From an uncultured Mollicutes bacterium (GTDB lineage Bacteria; Bacillota_I; Bacilli_A; Acholeplasmatales; Anaeroplasmataceae): a DNA stretch of 41,088 nt. Positions 10,201 to 19,389 of the stretch are shown one piece after another. The stretch lies in assembly GCA_947177025.1 (NCBI GenBank), contig CAMWSQ010000002.1, forward strand, positions 1-41,088, given 5' to 3'. The notes beneath the pieces were generated by a model, which saw only the letters and a list, made by a program, of their open reading frames with translations, was not told the DNA's origin and did not search any database. Position 1 is the stretch's first letter. Each line of letters begins with the position of its first letter. The position numbers were made by a program, and so were the translations under genes.

Positions 10201-10762
10201 CGTCTCCTCAAATTATATGAACTCCAATTATTATACCTTATCTGCATCAGGTACGGGAACAACTTCAAGTGGAACTAAAAATTATGCCTATTTCTATGCA
10301 GAAGCAGATTCCTTTACAATATACTTGAAAAATTCTCAAACCTCTGGTACTTCAAGTTATAGAGTATATTACTCAATCTATAATGTGACAAAGGCTTCTT
10401 ATATTAGAAATGATTTTTCACTAGATCCAAGTAGTTATTATACACAATTGAGCATTTCAAATGTAGAAAAGGGAGATTTACTATATATTTCTGTACGTAG
10501 ATATAGTTCATATTATGATCCAAAAGTACAATTTTATTTCAGTGGTATAAGCAAACCAACCTCAACTTCAGAATATGATCCTAAGTTTACAATTGAATAT
10601 GGAAGTATTGTGACATTCCCAATTGCTACAAATTCAGGATATACATTTGAAGGCTATTATTTAGATGCTGATCTTACTATAAAGATTACAGATGAAACAG
10701 GTAAACTTTTAGAAGGTTGGGAGTATACAGAAGAACAAACGTTATATGCAAAATGGTCATAA
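7217..10762 (+). CDS. Signal-anchor protein with BspA-type LRR and multiple InlB B-repeat-like domains
   Basis: About 200-aa charged cytoplasmic region, one TM (IGIIASISFVVLLAGLFCIGAI), LRR_5-like stretch, then repeats of the form VTFNSNGGTNVYSQTL...YPAVPTRSGYIFNGWYTD...TLYAGW. ATG at 7217 with aggag. Confidence 0.8.
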   Translation: MKTNKIDLNALDDEPVSQEETPNTEEEISEAEELVSQEETPIVDEAPKVEELASEEPISTQDPEIIEDNRPSDAEEVCQVIRSTLSKKSCTIKNFFKNFLEAIDSHEDLSMTDYKQFLNLICELVKEQEVEEYKKIFAKVLVGRKNRIKAHDQRVALEQTKKETLKQLQETMDAIEESNYRQKELDSIEHKYETAKASVDALDKEPNFVTSSKKILNNFTTKIKATKTKKQFRKRKRIGIIASISFVVLLAGLFCIGAIPKVTYSAARMNMFTEEVMEYEVSGISGLFMPFHFPMSDVKVEEMHNGRRVTAIADSAFEKEGIRSITLPATVRTIGKEAFKDCKNLKYIYSASDTNEEKVSILLDVTSVKSNAFSGCVSLEELKVSSRIVDIASTAFTNVGPDFKLKYQGTAASWRGKNIWLNGVNVSFEIYTITIKDTIYTIDVRYGDFFILRNIAPKTGYTADGYYFGNVKITSANGTSLSTFKYTYDITVEARYIPNVYTITCDTSGQKVPVRYDADYTLPKLGTSNQGVFIGWYHNGIKLTDEEGKSLSEYTYSGDIIVTAQYKKDFKAYVGNPITVSFDTGAGSQIPDQVLDAANPELVYPAIPTQTGYIFAGWYENAACTRLYDFNQALDQDKTLYAKWISIYNYEGIALINQTSGQSFTATYTEAYYAFVPLVTQEIAIYSTGDNDLVGYLHDSYGYALESNDDGGEGGNFRIVYSVTANTLYYIGVRTYGSTNTGVPYRLFVTGEQSVPEVSVSLKEFMQQDVEYGSSYILSYSTKEGYSFDGYYSDEEFQNQITDNKGVSLSPWTYAKDMQVYPKYTKINYTIAYYLYGGTLSTGETNPTDYNVESSTITLKNPSKPNYIFEGWYKNSNFTGDSITTIPTGSTGSMVLYAKYNGVDCSVKIDGYTGGSAVVTFNSNGGTNVYSQTLTGSNRTLTYPAVPTRSGYIFNGWYTDISCTKKFDFTESINSSMTLYAGWEYIYGSGTRVGIVSSNYMNSNYYTLSASGTGTTSSGTKNYAYFYAEADSFTIYLKNSQTSGTSSYRVYYSIYNVTKASYIRNDFSLDPSSYYTQLSISNVEKGDLLYISVRRYSSYYDPKVQFYFSGISKPTSTSEYDPKFTIEYGSIVTFPIATNSGYTFEGYYLDADLTIKITDETGKLLEGWEYTEEQTLYAKWS

Positions 10763-10781
10763 AAAGAAAATAGATTCTTTT

Positions 10782-10815
10782 AGAATCCTCTCAAATAAGA
10801 GAGGGTTCTTTTCTT
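10782..10815 (+). terminator. Rho-independent terminator
   Basis: agaatcctctc aaataa gagagggttct followed by tttc/ttt. Confidence 0.75.
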
Positions 10816-10905
10816 TAGTTTGAAAAAAATCTTTTAGAATTCAGATAAAGCTCGAAAAGAATCAAAATATACCTATAAAAGATGATGGATAAACGCATAA
10901 GTCAA

Positions 10906-10934
10906 TTGATTATTTGCAAATATTTTGATATAAT
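10906..10934 (+). promoter_or_regulatory. Promoter for gdpP-rplI
   Basis: TTGATT 10906-10911, 17-bp spacer, TATAAT 10929-10934 with extended TGA. Confidence 0.65.
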
Positions 10935-10952
10935 GATAAATTAGAAAAGAGG

Positions 10953-13400
10953 GTGATGAATTTGAAAAAATTTATAGCTACACTTATTTCTTTAGCAATT
11001 ACAATTGTATTTGCATATCTTTCGTATAATTACTTTGACAATGTTGTATTGTTTATTGTATATTTATCTTTAGCTATTGCGTTTATGATTTGTACTGTTG
11101 TGCTAGTTATGCTAGTATTAAATCAGAAAAATGTTGAAAAGATAACATGGTTAGAAAATAGATTGAATGTATGGAACTCTATTTCCCATCACGTTTCAGC
11201 TGCAGGAGATGAAGCATTCACAAAGCTTCCTATTGGAATCGTAGTTTATGATGCAAATATGGAAGTAAAGTGGGCAAACGATTATGCTAGACAGGTATTT
11301 AAGGATAATTTGATTAATAGCTCTTTGGATTCTATTACAGAAGGCTTTATTGCTGAACTGAATGATGGTAAAGAAAAATTGCTGATTTCAGCGTATGATT
11401 TGAAATTTGATGTTATACATAATGTAGAAAATAAGATTCTTTATTTCTTTGATGTTACACACAGAGAAGCAACAATTCAAAAGTATAATGACAGAATCAC
11501 AGCATTTGCATTAATTGATTTTGATAATCTAGAGGCTTCCTTGAAGCGATATGATATGCAAGAGCAAGCAAACATAAGAGGTCAGCTTTTGGGTGTTATT
11601 TCTGATTGGCTTCAAAGTCATGGTTGTTGTTTAGAAACATTATCTAGTAACCAAATGTTTATTGTTTTAGACCACGAAGCATTGGATAGAATGATTGCAG
11701 ATAAATTTTCAGTTTTAAATGAGGTTCGTGAGATTTCTAATAAGAACCACTTAAAAGCAAGTATGTCTATGGGCGTTGCTTGTTTCGATGTTGAGGCATC
11801 AGAATTAATTGTTCTTGCTCAAAATGCAATTGAGCTTGCTGAAAAGCGTGGTGGAGACCAGGTTGTTGTTAATATTCAAAATCAAAAGATTCAATATTTC
11901 GGTGGAAATAGTAATTCTTTAGAAAAGAACACATTGGTTGAAGCGCGTAGTCAAACTATGGCTTTAAGAGAAGCAATAGAATCTAGTAGTAATGTATTAA
12001 TTATGTGTCATGATTTAGCAGACTGTGATGCGATTGGTTCTATGATTGCAGTATGGTATTTGGCTAGTACCTCTACCAAGGATTGTAAAATGGTTTTCGA
12101 GCCTAAGCTTGCAGACGCTACGGTACAAAAGGTTTTTGAAAAATTAAAGAATCATACAGATAAATCCATTTATAATGCATTTATTAGTAAAGCACAAGCA
12201 AAAGAAATGCTACGTCCAGAAACGCTTTTGATTATGACAGATACCCAATCTCCAAGATTGGCAATGTTCCCTGATATATTATCACAAGCAAGTAATGTCT
12301 CAGTAATTGACCATCACCGTGCAAGTGATGCAGGGTATACTCAGACAGTTTCTTATTATGTAGAAACTTCAGCTTCTTCAACAGTTGAGCTTGTTTCTGA
12401 AATGTTCCTATTCTATAATAAGACATTTGAGATTGATCCATTAATTGCATCTATTATGTTAGCGGGTATTGTTGTAGATACAAATAACTTTACTTACCGT
12501 ACTCGTACGAGAACATTTGAAGCGGCATCTACCTTGAATACAATGGGTGCAGATATGGTATTGGTTCGTAGATTATTAAGAGATTCCTATGAAGAAGAAC
12601 GCACCCTAGCAGAAGCTATGGTCAATGCATTCATTTATGAAAAACGATTTGCAATTGTTGCAGAGCCTGAGGATAAGGTCATTCCAGACCGTACCACTCT
12701 TGCGAAGATTTCAGATAAGCTTCTTACAATTGAAGGTATTGAAGCATCATTCACGATTGGGCGTATTGATAAAAATACAATTGGTATATCTGCAAGAAGT
12801 ATTGATATTAACGTTCAAATTATTATGGAAGAAATGGAGGGTGGTGGACACTTTAATGCTGCTGCTACCCAAATGAAGGGCATTACAATTGCCGAAGCCA
12901 AAGAGCGTTTGATAAATATTTTGAAACGAGATTATATTGATTTAGGAGATGGTAAAATGAAGGTAATTTTAACTGCAGATGTGAAAGGTAAAGGAAAGAA
13001 AAATGACATCTTAGATGTTGCAAACGGATATGGAAACTTCCTTATCACAAACAAGCTTGCTATTCTAGCATCTGAAGAAAATTTAAAGAAGCTTGCTCAA
13101 CAACAAGAACAAGAACGTATTGAAAACGAAAACAGAAGAAACGTACTTGAAAAGCTTAAGACAGAAATTCAAGATAAGTTCATTTCTGTTGGTATTAAGG
13201 TTGGTGCAGAAGGAAAGAACTTTGGTCACATTACTACAAAATATATTTGTGAAGAGTTTGAAGCACAAACAGGAATTCATCTAGATAAGAAGAAGGTTGA
13301 ATTACCTGCAGAAATTAATTCTGTTGGTATCTTTACAGCCAATGTAAGATTAGATAAGGATATAATTGCAACATTTGAGATAAACGTTATTGAGAAATAA
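10953..13400 (+). CDS. gdpP-rplI: Fusion of GdpP-type c-di-AMP phosphodiesterase (PAS-like, degenerate GGDEF, DHH/DHHA1) with 50S ribosomal protein L9
   Basis: Two N-terminal TMs, DCDAIGSM, DHHRASD, VVDTNNFTYRTRTRTFEAA and GGGHFNAAA motifs; the last ~148 aa (MKVILTADVKGKGKKNDILDVANGYGNFLITNKLA...) is bL9. Confidence 0.93.
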   Translation: MMNLKKFIATLISLAITIVFAYLSYNYFDNVVLFIVYLSLAIAFMICTVVLVMLVLNQKNVEKITWLENRLNVWNSISHHVSAAGDEAFTKLPIGIVVYDANMEVKWANDYARQVFKDNLINSSLDSITEGFIAELNDGKEKLLISAYDLKFDVIHNVENKILYFFDVTHREATIQKYNDRITAFALIDFDNLEASLKRYDMQEQANIRGQLLGVISDWLQSHGCCLETLSSNQMFIVLDHEALDRMIADKFSVLNEVREISNKNHLKASMSMGVACFDVEASELIVLAQNAIELAEKRGGDQVVVNIQNQKIQYFGGNSNSLEKNTLVEARSQTMALREAIESSSNVLIMCHDLADCDAIGSMIAVWYLASTSTKDCKMVFEPKLADATVQKVFEKLKNHTDKSIYNAFISKAQAKEMLRPETLLIMTDTQSPRLAMFPDILSQASNVSVIDHHRASDAGYTQTVSYYVETSASSTVELVSEMFLFYNKTFEIDPLIASIMLAGIVVDTNNFTYRTRTRTFEAASTLNTMGADMVLVRRLLRDSYEEERTLAEAMVNAFIYEKRFAIVAEPEDKVIPDRTTLAKISDKLLTIEGIEASFTIGRIDKNTIGISARSIDINVQIIMEEMEGGGHFNAAATQMKGITIAEAKERLINILKRDYIDLGDGKMKVILTADVKGKGKKNDILDVANGYGNFLITNKLAILASEENLKKLAQQQEQERIENENRRNVLEKLKTEIQDKFISVGIKVGAEGKNFGHITTKYICEEFEAQTGIHLDKKKVELPAEINSVGIFTANVRLDKDIIATFEINVIEK
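12944..12959 (+). promoter_or_regulatory. rplI: Internal Shine-Dalgarno and in-frame ATG at the L9 domain boundary
   Basis: aggag at 12944-12948, 8-nt gap, ATG at 12957, in frame with the GdpP ORF (codon 669). Confidence 0.6.
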
Positions 13401-13420
13401 TAATTTAGGAGGAGTATAGT

Positions 13421-14776
13421 ATGCAACAGCAGATGCCTAGTATACCAGCCAATACAGAAGCTGAAATTGCTTTAATTGGTTGTATTTTAATGGATGAAAA
13501 TTTAATGATTGAATTGTCTGATTTACTCATTCCTGATGACTTTTATGATGCGAAGAATCGTTTGATTTATCGTACAATGCTCAATTTATCTAAGGAAGGT
13601 AAGAATATAGATATTACAACAGTAGTATCTGCGTTAGAAGCAAATCATTTATTAGATCAATGTGGTGGAATAGAATATTTATCTTCTATTGCTGACCGCA
13701 GTTATTCTACATTGAATTTTGAGACCTATTGTGATTTGGTAAGTGAAGCTTCTATGAAGCGTGCTACCATTCAAAAGCTTACAAAATTAGCTCAGGATGG
13801 CTATGACAGTAAGGTAGAAGCCTTTGATTATGTAGAGCTTGTTGAAAAGGAAATTTTTGAGTTATCTAAGCGTAGAAAGGTTGATAGCTTTAAGACGATT
13901 TCTGAAGTAAGTAAAACAGTATTAACGAATACAGAACAAAACTCTACTAGAACAGATGAAGTAGTTGGTTTAGATACAGGCTTTGGATCTTTAAATAAAT
14001 ATACCCAAGGCTTCCAAGGAGGACAGCTCATTATTTTAGCTGCACGTCCTGCAATGGGTAAATCAGCTATGGCAATGAACTTAGCTGTTCGTATGGCAAG
14101 AGCCAATAAGGGTGGTCACGCAACAGTTGCTATCTTTTCATTGGAAATGTCTGCTGAGCAATTGGTAGAAAGAATGATTGCCTGTGATAGTAATATTCGT
14201 TTAAATAATATTAAGAATGGTCGAATTGGAACAAAGAATGATTGGACTCGTTTTAATACGGCTTGTAATAATTTAGGACAGTTGAACTTATACTTTGATG
14301 ACTCCTCTGATTCTAGTATTGCTTCCATTCGTGCAAAATGTCGAAAGCTTGCTAGTGATGCAGGACTAGATTTTATTGTTATTGATTATTTACAATTGAT
14401 TGATAGTGATAATGGAAACAGTAGAGCTACGCAACAAGAGCGTGTTTCAAAAATATCTAGAAGTCTTAAATTAATGGCAAGAGAATTAAATGTTCCGGTT
14501 TTAGCTTTATCACAGCTATCTCGTGAAGTTGAAAAAAGAGATGACAAAAAACCAATTATGGCAGATCTACGTGATTCAGGTTCTATTGAACAGGATGCAG
14601 ATATTGTTATGTTCTTATATCGTGAGGATTATTACAATAAAAATTCAACACGTAAGAATGAAGCAGATTTGATTATTTCTAAGAACCGTTCCGGTTCTAC
14701 CCATAGTGGTTTGCCATTTATGTTTACAGGGGAGTATTCTCGATTTACAGAAATTACAGAAAAGAAAGAAGAGTAA
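13421..14776 (+). CDS. dnaB: Replicative DNA helicase
   Basis: MPSIPANTEAEIALIGCILMDE, Walker A AARPAMGKSA, DFIVIDYLQLI, LSQLSREVEKRDDKKPIMADLRDSGSIEQDADIVMFLYR. Confidence 0.97.
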   Translation: MQQQMPSIPANTEAEIALIGCILMDENLMIELSDLLIPDDFYDAKNRLIYRTMLNLSKEGKNIDITTVVSALEANHLLDQCGGIEYLSSIADRSYSTLNFETYCDLVSEASMKRATIQKLTKLAQDGYDSKVEAFDYVELVEKEIFELSKRRKVDSFKTISEVSKTVLTNTEQNSTRTDEVVGLDTGFGSLNKYTQGFQGGQLIILAARPAMGKSAMAMNLAVRMARANKGGHATVAIFSLEMSAEQLVERMIACDSNIRLNNIKNGRIGTKNDWTRFNTACNNLGQLNLYFDDSSDSSIASIRAKCRKLASDAGLDFIVIDYLQLIDSDNGNSRATQQERVSKISRSLKLMARELNVPVLALSQLSREVEKRDDKKPIMADLRDSGSIEQDADIVMFLYREDYYNKNSTRKNEADLIISKNRSGSTHSGLPFMFTGEYSRFTEITEKKEE

Positions 14777-14782
14777 AACAAT

Positions 14783-15859
14783 ATGCTAGATCGTTTAAAG
14801 ATAATGGATGAAAGATATGAAGAAATAAATAAACTTTTATCTGATCCAGAAATTGTTTGTGATGTAAAAAAATTGACAGAGTTATCGAAGGAACAAAGAT
14901 CTTTAGAAAAGCCAGTTATGCTTTATCGTGAACAGATGAAATTAGAAAACTCTATTCCCGATTTAAAAGAAATGAAAAATTCTTCCGATGCAGAAATGGC
15001 AGAAATGGCAACTTTAGAATTAGAAGAAACAACATCTAGAATTGCTGAAATTGAAGAAGAGGTTAAAATCCTATTACTTCCAAAGGATCCAAATGATGAT
15101 AAGGATGTCATTGTAGAAATTAGAGGAGCTGCAGGTGGAGATGAAGCAAACATCTTTGCAGGAGATTTATTCCGTATGTATTCTAAATATGCTGAATCTA
15201 GAGGCTGGAAGATAGAGGTTCTAGATGCAATGCCTTCAGAAATGGGTGGATATTCTCAAATCCAATTTAAGGTAAGTGGAGAAATGGTGTATTCCTACTT
15301 AAAATATGAGAGTGGCGCTCACAGAGTTCAGCGTGTTCCTGCAACAGAAGCACAAGGAAGAATTCATACTTCTACCTCAACAGTGCTTGTTATGCCAGAG
15401 GCTGCAGATATTGATTTTGAATTGGATATGGCAGAAATCCGCGTTGATACATTCTGTTCTTCAGGACCTGGTGGTCAGGGAGTAAATACAACCTATTCTG
15501 CAGTTCGTGTCACACACATACCATCAGGAATGTATGTAGCTTGTCAAATTCATCGTTCTCAGCATGAAAATAAAGCTACAGCTTTAGCACTTTTGAAAAC
15601 AAGAATGTATGATCAAATGATGCAGGAAAAGGAAGAAAAGGATGGAGCTACAAGACAATCCTTAATTGGTCGTGGAGATCGTTCTGAAAAAATTCGTACG
15701 TATAACTACCCACAAAATCGTGTTACAGACCATCGTATTGGATTTACAATCAATCGTTTGGATGCTGTAATTGACGGTAAGCTAGATTTAGTCATTGAAC
15801 AACTGATTAATGAGGATCAAAAAAGAAAGCTTTCTAGTGGAGAATCCATTAAATTGTAA
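14783..15859 (+). CDS. prfA: Peptide chain release factor 1
   Basis: SGPGGQGVNTTYSAVRVTH (GGQ motif) and RF1-type RVPATEAQGRIHTSTSTVLVMPE. Confidence 0.96.
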   Translation: MLDRLKIMDERYEEINKLLSDPEIVCDVKKLTELSKEQRSLEKPVMLYREQMKLENSIPDLKEMKNSSDAEMAEMATLELEETTSRIAEIEEEVKILLLPKDPNDDKDVIVEIRGAAGGDEANIFAGDLFRMYSKYAESRGWKIEVLDAMPSEMGGYSQIQFKVSGEMVYSYLKYESGAHRVQRVPATEAQGRIHTSTSTVLVMPEAADIDFELDMAEIRVDTFCSSGPGGQGVNTTYSAVRVTHIPSGMYVACQIHRSQHENKATALALLKTRMYDQMMQEKEEKDGATRQSLIGRGDRSEKIRTYNYPQNRVTDHRIGFTINRLDAVIDGKLDLVIEQLINEDQKRKLSSGESIKL

Positions 15860-15866
15860 AGAAAAT

Positions 15867-15897
15867 AAGACTTGGTAGTACTCTACTAGGTCTTTTT
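15867..15897 (+). terminator. Rho-independent terminator after prfA
   Basis: aagacttggtag ... ctactaggtctttttt hairpin (two G-U pairs). Confidence 0.75.
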
Positions 15898-15919
15898 CGT
15901 GTTTTACGGAGGCGATAGC

Positions 15920-18900
15920 TTGGAAATATATCCATTTTTACTTCATAAATCCCAACTCAATGAATACTTTTCTAAATCAAAAGTAAGATTGGGTGGGACT
16001 TGTGATGATTTTAATATGATGATGGTGGCTTGTGATTTTTATCGAGGAATTTCAAGCATTTTTGTCGTTTTGCCGAACCTCTATTTAGCACAAAGATATT
16101 ATGATGGTTTATTAGGCTTTGTTAAGGAAGAGGATGTTTTATTTTTCCCTGCAGATGAATTAATTTCAGCAACTATGGTTGCTGCCACAGGAGATTTCCT
16201 ATTTGAAAGAATTCAAACTATTTGCACGCTTTTAAAGGAAGAAAAAAAGATTATTATTTTAAATATGCATGGGGCAATACAATATGAGCTTCCTAAGGAA
16301 ACGTGGAATGCAAATGTTTTTACAGTTAGAAAGGGTATGACAATAGAGCTTCATGATTTATTAGAACGATTAATTCGTTTAGGATATGAAAATGTCTATA
16401 CCTTAACCAAAACAGGAGAGTTTTCTAGAAGAGGTAGTATTGTGGATATTTTTCCATTAGGTCAAACACAGCCTATTCGACTTGACTTCTTTGGAGATGA
16501 GGTTGATACAATTAAGACCTTTGATATGGAAACACAACGTTCTAATGAAGAAATCTTGAATTGTGCAATTCTTCCTGTTACAGAGTTTATGTATGACCAA
16601 AAGGATTTGAAGCAAGCAAAGACAAAAATATTGAACTTTATGGATCAATACAAATTATCTGCAATAGAACAGGAGCAATTGAATAAAGATTTGTTTTCCT
16701 TAGACAATCATTCAAATCTAAATCATATCTCTAGGTATTTAGAATTTTTTAATCCGAATATTACCACTATTTTTGATTTTGTAGAATTAAAAAGAATTTA
16801 TATTATTGATCCTGCAAAATCTAGAGAAATGTTTGAACAATTAACCTTAGATTTAAATGAATACTGTGGACGAATTGGCGGGTATAGTATTGCCAATATG
16901 AAGCTATTTGAAAATCTTGAGGTTTTATTATCCAAAAGCAATGTAACTATTGAAGGACTACGTTCTATAGGGGCTTTAGATTATACTGTAGCTGCAAAGG
17001 AGATTTCAGCCTATCGTGCTAAAGAAAAAGCCATTCTTGATGATTTTAAGCGATATAAGGATAATAAGTATATTATTTTTAGCTATAAGAATGAGGAACG
17101 CTTAAAAAGGTTAAGAGAGGTTTGTTTAGAAGAGCATTTGTTTTTAGTCCAAGTTAAGGATGCTAGTCAAATTGCCTACGGACAAATTAACTGTATTCAA
17201 GGAGATTATCCAGCCTTTGATTTGATTCAGGATGGAATTCTATTTTTGAATGAAGCCTCCTTATTTGAGGTATCCTATGCTCCTAGAAAGGCTCGCTACA
17301 AATCTATTTACAAAAATGCCATAAAGATTTCTAAATATGATGAGCTTGAGGTTGGCGATTATGTTGTTCATTATGATTATGGAATTGGAAAATATTTAGG
17401 AATGAAAACAATGGAAAGTGGAGGCATTAAGCGAGATTTCTTATATGTAATGTATAATAATGGCTCTAGTCTTTATATTCCACTAGAACAGATTTCTTCC
17501 ATAATGAAGTATGCCTCAAAGGATGTTGAAGGAGTTAAACTACATGAGATTGGTTCAACTGCTTGGGCTCGTACAAAAGCACGTGTACGTAAAAGAGTTC
17601 ATGATATCTCAGGTGCTTTAATCCAGCTTTACGCAGCAAGACAAAACGCAAAAGGCTTTGAATTTTTGCCAGACTCTACTGAGCAAATTGAGTTTGAAGC
17701 AGACTTTAAATATGAGCTTACACCTGATCAAAGAAGTGCAATTGAAGCAGTAAAAGCAGATATGGAATCTCCTAGACCAATGGACCGTTTAATCTGTGGA
17801 GATGTTGGATATGGAAAAACAGAGGTAGCTATGCGTGCAGCCTTTAAGGCAGTATACAGTGGAAAGCAGGTAGCTATGCTTGCGCCAACAACGATTCTTT
17901 CTCGTCAACATTATCAAAACTTTAAGGAACGCATGGAAGAATATGGGATTCGTGTTGAATTGTTTAACCGCTTTGTTCCCCAAACAAAACAAAAACAAAT
18001 CCTAGAAGATTTAAAAAAGGGTGGCGTAGATGTCATCATCGGAACACATCGTCTTTTATCCAAGGAAGTTGTGTATAAGGATTTGGGTTTACTTATTGTA
18101 GATGAGGAACAGCGCTTTGGAGTAACACATAAGGAAAAAATTAAAGAATTAAAGGTAAATGTAGATTGTATGACCTTATCTGCAACACCTATTCCTAGAA
18201 CATTACAGATGTCTATGCTAGGATTAAGAGATTTATCTATGATAGAAACTCCACCTAAAAATAGATATCCAGTTCAAACCTATGTATTGGAACGTAATGA
18301 TAGAATTATTGCAGATGCCATAGAAAGAGAACTATCTCGTGGAGGTCAGGTTTTCTATTTATACAATATGGTGGATAGTATAGAAGAAATGGAAGTAAAA
18401 CTAAAAAAGCTTGTTCCAATGGCCAAAATTTGTATAGGTCATGGAAGACTTTCTCATGATCAGCTAGAGAACCGAATTCAAGCTTTTATCAATCATGAAT
18501 ACGATGTACTTTTATGTACAACGATAATTGAAACAGGAATTGATATGCCTGATACAAATACACTCATCATTCATGACGCAAACCGCTTAGGCTTAGCTCA
18601 GCTATATCAGATTCGAGGACGTGTTGGAAGATCAAGCAAAATTGCTTATGCATATATGATGTATGAACCAAGAAAGATGCTGACACCAGAAGCAGAAAAG
18701 CGATTAGAAACTATAAAGGAATTCAATGAATTGGGAAGTGGATTTAAAATTGCTATGCGAGATTTGTCGATTCGTGGAAGTGGAGATTTACTAGGAGAAG
18801 AACAATCTGGTTTTGTTGAATCTGTTGGTTTAGAAATGTATTTAAAAATTTTAAATGAGGAAATTCATCATATCTCTTCTCATTCTGAAGAACTAGTAGA

Positions 18901-19351
18901 TATTTCTATTTCAACGCCTCTTGTTTCTAGAACAATTTCAAAGGAATATATAGAAAACGAAGATGTTCGTATAGAAATTCATAAAAAGATAGATCAGCTA
19001 AACTCATGGGATGACGTTCAAAAGCTGGAACTAGAACTGCTAGATCGTTTTGGTCAAATAGAGGAAGAGCTTTCCTTATATATGTATGAAAAGCTAATGA
19101 AGAATTATTGTAAAAAGCTATGTATTTACAAAATAGATACTACAAATAATCGATACTATGATTTTATCTTTACAGAAGAGAAGACAAACCAAATGGATGG
19201 CAATTTCTTGTTTACGGAGTTATTAAAATATGAGAATTTAAAATTGACGTATAAAAGAAATGAAATACATATTTTATTAGATATCCAAGGAAGAAATAAG
19301 CTAGACTACTTTAAAGAAATATGCAGATATTTTAATGATATAGATAAATAA
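15920..19351 (+). CDS. mfd: Transcription-repair coupling factor
   Basis: GDYVVHYDYGIGKYLG (CarD/RID domain), RLICGDVGYGKTEVAMRAAFKAV, LLIVDEEQRFGVTHKEKIK, RIRGRVGRSSK-like motif. Probable TTG start at 15920 after ggagg; the ORF-track start at 15899 overlaps the terminator. Confidence 0.95.
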   Translation: MEIYPFLLHKSQLNEYFSKSKVRLGGTCDDFNMMMVACDFYRGISSIFVVLPNLYLAQRYYDGLLGFVKEEDVLFFPADELISATMVAATGDFLFERIQTICTLLKEEKKIIILNMHGAIQYELPKETWNANVFTVRKGMTIELHDLLERLIRLGYENVYTLTKTGEFSRRGSIVDIFPLGQTQPIRLDFFGDEVDTIKTFDMETQRSNEEILNCAILPVTEFMYDQKDLKQAKTKILNFMDQYKLSAIEQEQLNKDLFSLDNHSNLNHISRYLEFFNPNITTIFDFVELKRIYIIDPAKSREMFEQLTLDLNEYCGRIGGYSIANMKLFENLEVLLSKSNVTIEGLRSIGALDYTVAAKEISAYRAKEKAILDDFKRYKDNKYIIFSYKNEERLKRLREVCLEEHLFLVQVKDASQIAYGQINCIQGDYPAFDLIQDGILFLNEASLFEVSYAPRKARYKSIYKNAIKISKYDELEVGDYVVHYDYGIGKYLGMKTMESGGIKRDFLYVMYNNGSSLYIPLEQISSIMKYASKDVEGVKLHEIGSTAWARTKARVRKRVHDISGALIQLYAARQNAKGFEFLPDSTEQIEFEADFKYELTPDQRSAIEAVKADMESPRPMDRLICGDVGYGKTEVAMRAAFKAVYSGKQVAMLAPTTILSRQHYQNFKERMEEYGIRVELFNRFVPQTKQKQILEDLKKGGVDVIIGTHRLLSKEVVYKDLGLLIVDEEQRFGVTHKEKIKELKVNVDCMTLSATPIPRTLQMSMLGLRDLSMIETPPKNRYPVQTYVLERNDRIIADAIERELSRGGQVFYLYNMVDSIEEMEVKLKKLVPMAKICIGHGRLSHDQLENRIQAFINHEYDVLLCTTIIETGIDMPDTNTLIIHDANRLGLAQLYQIRGRVGRSSKIAYAYMMYEPRKMLTPEAEKRLETIKEFNELGSGFKIAMRDLSIRGSGDLLGEEQSGFVESVGLEMYLKILNEEIHHISSHSEELVDISISTPLVSRTISKEYIENEDVRIEIHKKIDQLNSWDDVQKLELELLDRFGQIEEELSLYMYEKLMKNYCKKLCIYKIDTTNNRYYDFIFTEEKTNQMDGNFLFTELLKYENLKLTYKRNEIHILLDIQGRNKLDYFKEICRYFNDIDK

Positions 19352-19389
19352 TTTGTCGTAAATTGTTGCATACTATGATTGGTGATAGT

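Noticed and set aside
15899-15919. GTG start of mfd given by the ORF track
   Set aside because: It abuts the prfA terminator T-run; ggagg at 15908-15912 supports the TTG at 15920 instead.
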